Assembly (NCBI GenBank): GCA_013398295.1 | Contig: VZSF01007785.1 | Coordinates: forward strand, 1 to 64,000 | Source of the DNA: Chionis minor | Lineage: Eukaryota > Chordata > Aves > Charadriiformes > Chionididae | Direction of reading: 5' to 3' | DNA: 64,000 nucleotides | Shown: positions 55,201 to 64,000 of the stretch, one piece after another | How the letters are laid out: every line of letters begins with the position of its first letter | Position numbering within the stretch: position 1 is the first letter of the stretch | Translations under genes and position numbers: made by a program | The notes under the pieces: generated by a model | The model's database searches: none | Seen by the model: the letters and a program-made list of their open reading frames with translations, nothing else | Told to the model about the DNA's origin: nothing

Positions 55201-58200
55201 AAAAAATAACATGGTCCTCTATCCCTGGAGACCAAGATCCTTTAAGAGTCTCCAATATCTAAGGTAATCCATGCATCAGCTTGATCCATCTGCCCGAGTA
55301 AGTAAATCTTAACAGACCTGGGTTGTCTTCAGAGAACTGCCACAGTTTGATTACTTTCATATTGACAGCTACAGCTTTATTGATGCCTTTTGTTCAAGCA
55401 CATCAGAATTGCAGATTTCCTGAAAGCCTCTGCAAAAATCACTGATTTTTAAGATTATGATAGCCCCTTCATGAAGAGGAAACAACTTTGCTGCATTAGT
55501 GATTATTTTCTGCATTAGTAATTTAACAACCAAACTTCAGCAATGTCACAACCTGAAGTACCAAACCAAGGCTGTGTAACACGCAGAGCATCGCTCTCAC
55601 TTTTCTGGCATTATTCAGTTGTTTGTTGTGGCCACAGAGGGAAACTACCACACATAGCTCCAAGGAAAGGTTGGCTTTTAAGAGCTGCTCTATCAACATC
55701 TCAACTCCTTGCCTGACTCAAGTGCACATTTGGAGACGTCTTCTATTAAATATATCATATGAGGTATTTATTTAAAAGCCTCTGATAGGGGAACGGTATC
55801 TTCTTTCCTTACTGTTGGACATATCTGTGAGAGCTTATTTGGCTTGTAGATGGTTTGATTTTATTTCCTGGAGATTTACGTAGACCAGTGTGTCCCAACC
55901 CAGGAAGCTCCCAACCAGATCTTCTGCTCTCCAAGCCTAGCCTTTGGTTGCCTGTCAGCAAGTGCAAGTGACTTTACTGCTTAAAGAGCTGTTCATTATC
56001 TTATCTGAAGCAAAGATATTGGGCTGAAGGGAAGCATCCCCAAAATTAGTTGAATCAGTCTGAATAGACTATTTAATTTACCTTCCTTTCGTAAAGGACA
56101 AGCCGAGGAAAGAGAAAAAGAGGCTAGAATCTTCTTCGCCAGTTTGTCAAAAATCTACTGGGATTCTCCAGGATCTTCTTCATTCAGAGAGCCATCCTTG
56201 AGTCACAGATCCACAAAAAATCCACTAAAACATGCATAAAGCTCTTCACCAAGGATGGCTTTCACCCCCTAGGCCATTCTCAACTGTCATGGATTCTGAA
56301 GTTTAATAAATTCTTTTTTTTCTTTTTCGTTCTGAAGTACCCAATAAAACATAAAGCCCTATTTAATCATGTGACTAGATTATTTTTTTTCCCCTGTTCA
56401 TACAAGACTGTCTTCTAAACTTGACAGATTGTTAACATTGCTTCAAAACTGTTACCTTCTGCCATGTTGCTTTATCTGAACCAAAGGGGCTTGGGGATTG
56501 ATAACTCCTTTTCAGCTGCCAAGCCACATGCAGAATCAGACTTTTGGGAGACAGGAACTGTGCAAGGCAGCTGGTGGTAGCTGGATGGTTTGGACAGAAG
56601 GTAATGTCACTTATGTTCCTAATGCTCTCAGTCATTGCTCAAATTCTGTGCTTGTAGGCTAAAAGATCCAGCTACTAAAAATCTATATTGGATGTTGGTT
56701 ATTCACTATGACCCTCCTGCACAACTATTTAGCAGTTTGTAAGTGGTTTTCCAAAGCAATGATCTAAACTAATTTATATTACAGGCAAAATATTAGTCTG
56801 AGACTGAGTGGTCTTGATTTTCCTCTCCACAGGTATTTGTGGGTTTATTCTGGTACTGGCCCAGGAAAATGCACCCGTGAGCACCTCTAAAACACAGTTC
56901 ATGGTTATTATGTTACTAGCATTGCTACTACGCATTGCTGGATCAGGATCAAATGGCTCAGCAGTCTGCAGAATTAATGCCCAAGTGAAAAGACAATCAA
57001 ACTCCCTTTGTTTTCAGAGTAAGAGCAGCAAATTTTACTTTGGTTAAGAAAACTGTTCTCCATTTTGTTGTATTCTTGTAGCAGTTCAGAAAAGAAGATA
57101 GAAAGAGCAGGTGCCTAGCTAAAGCCTGACTGTGGAAGATAACGTGGATCAATTAGTTCCCCTTGAAAAGGAATATTATAGGGAAGGAATTAAGATGATA
57201 ATATTTATTTTTTTTAATGAACATAAAAATGGCAAACACTTTACTGTCCATCTCTAACAATGCAAGAATTCATTTACTTTCCTATTAGTTAGGTCTCACG
57301 AACCAAAAGGATAACTTGGGACTGGAAATCCTTGTAGCATTTTAGCTTGGGAATAGTGGCTATTCTTTCAACTTAATGAGAGTGCAGTAGAATACACAGG
57401 GCAACACTACAGAAATGCTGTTTATTCTGCATACATTCGTATTACATTTCACCTCTTGTCATGCTAGAGGCCCATTGTAAATTAATTTGGCAGATAAATT
57501 TACGATGGCAATTTGCCTTCCAGTTGTATAATTTATTCATGTCAGAAATAATTTATTATATACTCCCTTAAACCAATCTTCTTTTTTCTAGGATACCACC
57601 TTAGTAAATAAAATTTATTGTTTACACTGAGCCTTGTGTGACTTCACAGTGGTCAGTCAATAACCTCAAGGGGATAGTTTTGGTCACATTACTGGTCACT
57701 TATTTGGATGGATGATGGAGTGCCCCAGTCCCATCTGTACATATATTACTTTCTTTTGTCTTAGGGGCACTGTTGGTAAGATTAATTAGGTCCATCTGCA
57801 GGAAAGGATCAGCCTTAGGGGATTCAGGTAAATAAAATAAATGCCAAGGGGAAAAAATGCGGAGGGGGATGTTTTGAAAATCAAACTGTTTTCCATAATG
57901 TTAATGGGGAAATTACATACAGAAGGAGACTGAAAGAAAAGTAAAACTGCCTTTTGGTCTGGGTTATTTCAGCATGACCTGATAAACATCTCCTATTGCT
58001 CCTGTGCTAGGATAAGGATCTGTGAAGAGGGTTAAAGTCCATGCACAATATTCTCAGCTAGCAGAAATCAGTATAGCTTTCTGATCTCAGTGGAGCTACC
58101 CTCACTTTATAAATGGAGAGATTTGAGTCATATCTGCCATAGTGATATTATTTCTGTCCTTCATTTCAGTGATCCAAGACATGCATCCTAACTGATCCTA

Positions 58201-61200
58201 ACTGATACTCTGTCCCCTCTTAATTTTTTTATTATTATTATTACAACAGTGCTATATTCTTTATGGCTTTTACATCCCACCTCTGTTTTCCTTTCCTTCA
58301 AGCTTCTTTCCGTATTTTCTTCCTTATCTTTTTCTTCCCTTTCCTCTGAAAAGTTCAGCATGCAAATGAATCTAATTGCATTGAGCTAACTGATATGATC
58401 ACAGCTTGTAAAATAGAAACTCAGCTCTTACTGACTTTTGTATCCTTATTATTACATGCATAATTAATTGGTGTAACTAGTTGCTATTTAAGTTACATTT
58501 CATTCTGTTGCCTTATTAGTCTAAGTGGGGATTTGTATTCCACAATGCAACGGGATTACAATCCACAATATTTTCATAAAACACGAAATGGAAAACCAAA
58601 AAGACCATTTTTCTCACTGAGCTTTAGCTGTCTTAAGGGTCTGGAATGTAAGAATTGTTTTGCTTTTAAACTTTTGTTGGAGTGAAGTTGAGTGTTGTTG
58701 GAAACTCATTCCTTATGAGTTTGGAGTTCAACTGCTGTTGACTTTTAAATTAATTAGTAAAGCCAGAGAAGGGCACGAGGGCGTATTTTTGAGATAGAGA
58801 GGGAAAACATAAATGATTTGAAAGGAAAGGGAAGAAGCATACAGAAAGGATACAAAGAAAAATGTAACTCAAAGGGCAAGGGGGCAGTGGCTGTTGGTGA
58901 TCAGTTCAACTACTGCGTATACGTGAAGAACTACTGGTGAGAGGGAAGACACTGGCTCTGGAAATGCGCGTGCCCATCTCCAGCCTGTGCTGGCAGCAGT
59001 GGCCCCTCGGTCTCAGAGAGGGACAATTCCTTCTGCGGTTGAACTTCGAGGTCCAATTCTAAACAGTTGGTGAGGCCGCAGTATGCAGTGCTTGGAGGAA
59101 ACTGCCTCTGTGTATAAATAAGGTGTGAATATGTACACATTGCCAGACAGAGCCAAGTAGTCGCCCTAGAGTTTATCTGGGTTTTTGGTTTAGAAACTAC
59201 TGTATAGGTGGATCAGCACCTCATAGTCTTTAGATAAGATTATCATGTAAACAGAAATGTTATTTGATATCTATGCATTTAGGATGAATAGCTCAATGTA
59301 CTGCCATTGCAGAATAGAGCCTTTATTGCCCATAGGTATTTGTTCCTTCTAGCTTGCCCCGCTTTCTAGATGAAGAGTATTCTGAAGGGTCTCTCCTGGT
59401 CTTCATGAAATAGGTCAATGGCCACAGTCCAACACCTAGAAAACAAGTCCTATGTCTTAGAAACACTCTCACAGCTCACATCTACTGGAATAGTTCTTGT
59501 TGGTGTCAGTGGTGCAGCAAATGAAAGAATTGTTATGGACCTCAAATGGTCCTTTAAAGAATAAGGTGTCCCCCCATAAAATCTTCTGGGCTAATTTATT
59601 TTCTCAGGTAGAGAGTATACATATTCTGCAGGGTTCTGGAATCAAGCCTGGATCATGGCAGTGTGTTTTCAGTTGTGCAACTGGGAAGTTGAAACTGAGG
59701 GACTGACTGAGCAGGGCTTTTCTTCACTGTTCCGTAGCAATACACAGACTTGATATGGGTTTGTTGGGCCTGCAGTCTTTTATTTGTAAGACTTGTACCT
59801 ACCTGTAATAGGGAAATGATTTGTGTGTTTGTTTTTTTCCCCAAGTGTTTTTTTTTGTTTGTTTGTTTTGCAGTTTTTTTGAGGTGATTGGAAATTTTTA
59901 AACAAAGTATTTCAGATGGGGATTAATTCTTCTGTCATTTACTAAAAATGAAAAATGTTTTGTGCTCTAGATTTTGAGGGGTTTTTTTTAGAGAAACCCT
60001 GTTATTGAAAACAGATATTCCTCACTGAAATTTTCATTTCCTGGAAAAAAACACATTTTCCATCAAAATATTTCAGTTCAAGAGCTATGCCGAGTCTCTA
60101 GGGTGTCCTCTTGAAAAGACAGGGAAAAAACATCAGCAGAAAAAGAGTGACTATCAACAGATAAATATTTGGTTCTGCTCTATGGTTCTTACCCAGACAA
60201 AATTCTTCCTGTGATAAGAAATGAGAGCAAATTTCAGTGTATAGAAACTGGAGAATCCTGCCTAACATATGGCTAAGGTAACTCCCAGATCTATACATTT
60301 TCCAGGAGTGAACACATTTCATACATACCTCAAGTAACCGACTTGTTCGTTTTACAGAGTGAGCCTAACAAGTGAAGGATGGTTGTGAATGTACCATGAA
60401 GCTGGCTCAGCAAAGGTTTTCCTATAATTAAAATACATCCGGCTCTGTTCTGAGTGGGAAATCACAGACCTCTCAATGTTTTGAGTATTTCCTTATGCAC
60501 AACAGCAGCAGAAAAAACTCCATATGCTTTAACCGGTCAAATTCTGTTCCCCTTAATCATGTGTATAAATCAGCTGCAATCCAGAACTTTAGTCTAGCGT
60601 CTTTGACGTAAGACTGAGGGATTCAGATGGCAGAAATGGTCGTGGAAGGTCTGAGAGGCACAGAGTGGCACTCAGATCTTTAGCCCACTGGTGTTAATTT
60701 AAATAAGTGTGAAATAGCTTCATGTGCTTCTCCATAAAAGCCCGTGACCACCACGGGCACTGCTCCTTCTGATGCAGCAGGAGTATCTTCCAGTTGTGCA
60801 GATATATCCTCGGGCTGCCCAAAGCGCCACAGAGCAACGCGGGAGTGCGTGGCTGTGCCTGGGGAACTGCATAGACATTGTGTATGTCTTTGTCCTTCGC
60901 CTTTCTTGGCGGGGGAAGCCTTGGATCAGGGAGCCGTGACAGCTTCCTTACAACAGTCTCTTGCCTTGGCCATGCTCCCTGGCACCCTTTTGGCCCAGTG
61001 GTCCTCCAAATTCACAGTGCTGGGGGCAGGCTGGATGGTGGGCAGCCCGGCAGGCTGGGAGGCCTGTGCGCAGGGAGCTGGGGCGCTAGGGTGTCGTGCA
61101 TTACTGTCCCTCGGCTCTGCCGTGCTGGGGATCAATCCGGCTCTTACTCGGATTGCCCTCTCCCTTCCCTGCCTGCTCTGGGGCCTTTCTTCAAGTCCTC

Positions 61201-61318
61201 AATGTCCACCCTAGCTGTGGGACAAGTGACAGTCAGGCTGTCCCTCCCGGGAAGCCCCAGAAGGCAGCTGGGAGGCTGCAAGGCAGATGGGCAGGGAGTG
61301 ATGGATGGAGGGCTGGAA

Positions 61319-61392
61319 GGACGGATGAATGGTTGGATGGTTGGATGGATGGATGGATGGGTGGGGTGGGTGGGTGGATGGATGGATGGCGG
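61319..61392 (+). repeat. GGAT/GGTT tetranucleotide microsatellite
   Basis: A run of GGAT units with some GGTT and GGGT variants, about 74 bases long, lies just before the assembly gap. It creates artificial repeat peptides rich in Trp, Met, Asp and Gly on the plus strand; these are not genes. Confidence 0.9.
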
Positions 61393-61419
61393 GGCCAGGG
61401 CTGGGAGGGGGCACGGCCG

Positions 61420-61716
61420 NNNNNNNNNNNNNNNNNNNNNNNNNNNNNNNNNNNNNNNNNNNNNNNNNNNNNNNNNNNNNNNNNNNNNNNNNNNNNNNNN
61501 NNNNNNNNNNNNNNNNNNNNNNNNNNNNNNNNNNNNNNNNNNNNNNNNNNNNNNNNNNNNNNNNNNNNNNNNNNNNNNNNNNNNNNNNNNNNNNNNNNNN
61601 NNNNNNNNNNNNNNNNNNNNNNNNNNNNNNNNNNNNNNNNNNNNNNNNNNNNNNNNNNNNNNNNNNNNNNNNNNNNNNNNNNNNNNNNNNNNNNNNNNNN
61701 NNNNNNNNNNNNNNNN
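61420..61716. other. Assembly gap (297 N), expected to hold CRABP1 exon 1
   Basis: An unbroken run of N is flanked by very GC-rich sequence on both sides, the usual cause of drop-out. CRABP1 exon 2 starts in phase 1 at 61869 and codes from residue 25, so exon 1 (start codon, residues 1-24) must lie upstream. It is absent from 61717-61868 and from the kilobase before the gap, so it most likely falls inside the gap together with the core promoter. Confidence 0.85.
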
Positions 61717-62060
61717 GCCGCGGGGGCTACGTGCCGGGCCCCGGGGCCCCGCCGCCGCTGCGGGCGCCGCCGGCTTCTCGCCCCGCCGCGATCCGCGTGG
61801 TGCTGGGCGAGCTCAGCCCCGGGCACGGCTGGCGACTTCAAGCTCTGCTTCCACCCCGCTTCGCCCAGGTGTCAATGCCATGCTCAGGAAGGTGGCCGTG
61901 GCTGCCGCCTCCAAACCCCACGTGGAGATCCGCCAGGACGGGGACCAGTTCTACATCAAAACTTCCACCACTGTCCGCACCACCGAGATCAACTTCAAAA
62001 TCGGGGAGAGCTTTGAGGAGGAGACGGTGGATGGACGAAAGTGCAGGGTAGGAGGAGAGA
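61717..62060 (+). promoter_or_regulatory. CpG island at the CRABP1 5' end (partly in gap)
   Basis: The sequence next to the gap is extremely GC- and CpG-rich and continues into exon 2, consistent with a CpG-island promoter. 61717-61868 is probably the 3' part of a short first intron. The core promoter itself cannot be seen. Confidence 0.7.
61869..62047 (+). CDS. CRABP1: CRABP1 exon 2, cellular retinoic acid-binding protein 1 (partial gene)
   Basis: A 179-base exon between the acceptor 'cttcgcccag' (AG at 61867-61868) and the donor GTAGGA (GT at 62048). It completes the glycine codon begun in exon 1 and then codes 59 residues, [20 protein letters not shown] through [12 protein letters not shown], corresponding to residues 25-83 of the 137-residue protein. 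The exon size and phases match the fatty-acid-binding-protein family. The protein is a small cytosolic beta-barrel that binds all-trans retinoic acid and controls its delivery and breakdown. This segment covers the end of the helix-turn-helix lid and strands B to E. The sequence is nearly identical to mammalian CRABP1 and separates it from CRABP2. Exon 1 is hidden by the gap and exons 3 and 4 lie beyond the window; I looked for exon 3 (starting SLxTWENE) up to 64000 and did not find it. Confidence 0.96.
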
Positions 62061-64000
62061 TGGGGTGTGTGTACGTCTGTGTTTGTGTGTGTGTTACCAA
62101 GTTCTTTTTAGACGGGACAAGCACATCTGCTGTCGGCATCCTCAGACAGTGGCATTGCTGCCCTCCACCCTCTTCTTCTCAGGAACAGTCTTTGGGGATT
62201 CTTGGTCATTGATGTTCCTCTTGTCCCTCTTCTGACATTCTCCTTCTCGCAGGGAAAACTGAAATCTGAAGGCAACAGAGCATGGCAGGTCCCAAAGGCA
62301 GACTTTGAGTACCTGCTTGCCAGCTCCTTGGCTGGCAGGGTTTTGTCCAGCTCTTTTTGCTTCCCTCTCCCCTGGAGACCTCAGCTGCAGTGAAGGCTCT
62401 CCGCAACCTCTGTCCCTGATGAGAACACAGGGAACGGTGGAGAAAGAGAGACCTCAAGAGTCAGGATTTAGTCCACAAACGTGACATAACTTTTGTCCTA
62501 AACTGAATCAGCAGAGTTCACAAGCAGGACCGCAGCCCGTTGGTAGTTTAGGGCTGAAATCCTCTTTCATTCCCTTGCAAGTGCTCGTCTCCAGTTTGCT
62601 GATCAGATAAGTCTTTAACAGTGTAAGACAGACTTTCAGCTAGTGTTATACCAGCCATAATTACACCATCTCCATGAGCAGAAGTGCATTAGAGGGCGTT
62701 CACTGGAGTGTTTTGGGCTTGATTCTGTGTGCGAGCCCCTGCTCCTCTACCTTTGTAACCACTTCTATGGCTGTGGAGGAGGCTTTAAGTCAGCAGCATC
62801 TAACACCAGCTTTTCACTGGTGTAGATACATGGGATCCAAAGTATCGGAGAACTGGGCTGTGATCATAGCTGTCTTCTGAAAAAAGTTATCAAAGGCATG
62901 GCTTAGTTATCCTTTCCTCAGGCACTTTACTCTCACACTTATAAGAGAAGTATATATAAAACATTTATAAAAGAAGTACAGATAAAGAGTATCAGAATGT
63001 AGTCCCAAATGAGAATACAATTTTAAAAGTAGCCTATGAGGCTGAAATAATCTATTTTCCAAAATACGATCTCTTCTAATTCTTGGGCCAGCTTCTGAGA
63101 CCATTTGCACCACTAAAAATTCAGAACTTGCTATCTCCAGTGCAATTGCTGCAAATTTAAATTTATGAAAAAGAGAGGCGGATTCTGGGAGTCAGTGAAC
63201 ATTTAAAACATCCACTTGATCTCTAGGATGAGTTATTGTATATTTAACAGTTTGCTCAGGAAATGTTGCTGGCTTTGTTAATTTATCTTGTTTGGCAAAA
63301 GTAGTATTTTAGTGTCTTCATGCATTATGCATATACAATAAATGTGACCTGCTTTCTGGAGAAGGATTTATTGCTGCAGATGGAAAAACAATAATTACGG
63401 CTGTGAGCTATGAAAGTTGGAAAAATCTGAAAGAAATGTGTTTTGTGAAGTAGTAAATTTTTTCCATGTGTTGTGAAATTGTTTATAGTCCACTCTCAGG
63501 GATAAGTTGTACTGCTGTGTGTATATAACCAAGATGTGGCCACAGAGCAGAAACTGACAGATAATAAAATAATACTTCAGAATGTAATTTGCAGTATCTG
63601 GCAGGATTGCTGACTGGTGATAGATTTTGATACACTTTATGGGGTGGAGGGTTTTGTTCTGCCAACTAACTTGATCCATTGTTCGTAGAGACAAAGAGCA
63701 AGTCATATGTAGTTGAACTGCAAGGCATAGCTTCTATAACTGCCGTTTGAGATGGCTTGTTGGCTTAAAAAACCTATTGTTTTGAAATAATATTTATAAA
63801 GTAAACAGCTAATTTTAAATCAAAGTAAAGTTTTTTCCCCTTGGAAAGTCTGGGAAGTGTTAACTTGAATTTATGCATACACGCACACACACATGTATAT
63901 GTATATAATCACAGACTAATGAATGTCTCCCATGTGCTAGTTATAAAGCGATTACTTGCACATTCATTACAGGGCATCCTTCTACACAGCTGTTCCATTG
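62048..64000 (+). other. CRABP1 intron 2, 5' part
   Basis: No coding exon is seen. The first 100 bases contain a TG-rich run. A stretch at about 63110-63380 is AT-rich with several TAAT and ATGCAT motifs and could be a conserved intronic element. A CA/TA microsatellite lies near 63880-63906. Confidence 0.6.

Larger units (their letters stand above)
37600..61230. other. Long spacer between WDR61 and CRABP1
   Basis: Nearly 24 kb of AT-rich sequence with no gene I can support. ORFs are short, overlap on both strands and match nothing known. It contains small tandem duplications (41664-41725, 43169-43214), a near-palindrome with nuclear-receptor-like half sites (40986-41030), an inverted repeat (56190-56260), and TAAT-rich stretches that resemble conserved non-coding elements (48360-48620, 57440-57560). 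In mammals the same interval is also gene-free, and CRABP1 has tightly patterned embryonic expression, so distal enhancers are a reasonable expectation. Confidence 0.6.

Noticed and set aside
61329..61414. Repeat peptides rich in Trp, Met, Asp and Gly near the gap
   Set aside because: They are translations of a GGAT microsatellite.
60878..62212. 444-codon ORF across the gap and CRABP1 exon 2
   Set aside because: It exists only because N bases do not break a frame. It joins microsatellite, gap, intron and exon 2, and reads through the splice donor.

Overview
The window reads as vertebrate nuclear DNA, almost certainly from a bird. It holds spliced genes with GT-AG introns, AT-rich introns and spacers, and CpG islands at the promoters. 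A decayed LINE on the left matches the CR1 family that dominates avian genomes. Three genes are recognised: DNAJA4 (+), WDR61/SKIC8 (-) and CRABP1 (+). The same order and orientation occurs on human 15q25, where ACSBG1 (-) lies to the left of DNAJA4 and IREB2 to the right of CRABP1. It is draft sequence: a 297-base N run at 61420-61716, one N at 22619 and very long poly-G runs mark weak assembly points. There are no signs of bacterial, plasmid or phage DNA, and no CRISPR array, rRNA or tRNA was found.

Layout. 1-22.4 kb is AT-rich and has no gene I can name. It holds a degenerate CR1 LINE (about 2.55-4.30 kb), an unrecognised 161-codon ORF just after it, and a few exon-like segments. Two of these are on the minus strand (6160-6242 and 20341-20442) and could belong to the 5' part of ACSBG1 or to an uncharacterised transcript. 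22.4-23.5 kb is the DNAJA4 CpG-island promoter, with a TATA box, heat-shock elements, and a 12-bp minisatellite in the inferred 5'UTR intron. 23.19-28.19 kb is a complete DNAJA4 coding region in seven coding exons (398 aa). 29.6-36.85 kb is a complete WDR61 on the minus strand in ten coding exons (305 aa), ending tail-to-tail with DNAJA4. 36.85-37.6 kb is the WDR61 CpG-island promoter with a consensus CRE. 37.6-61.2 kb is a long spacer with short duplications, palindromes and possible regulatory elements. 61.2-64 kb has a GGAT microsatellite, the gap, exon 2 of CRABP1 and the start of its large second intron; exons 3 and 4 lie past the right edge.

The genes are not an operon and share no pathway. 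DNAJA4 is a prenylatable type I Hsp40 co-chaperone of Hsp70. WDR61 is a WD40 subunit shared by the SKI RNA-decay complex and the PAF1 transcription complex. CRABP1 is a cytosolic retinoic-acid binding protein. The strongest regulatory signal is the heat-shock promoter of DNAJA4. I found no convincing undescribed system. Most findings are exon-like or regulatory candidates, coding oddities and assembly problems, each with a stated test.
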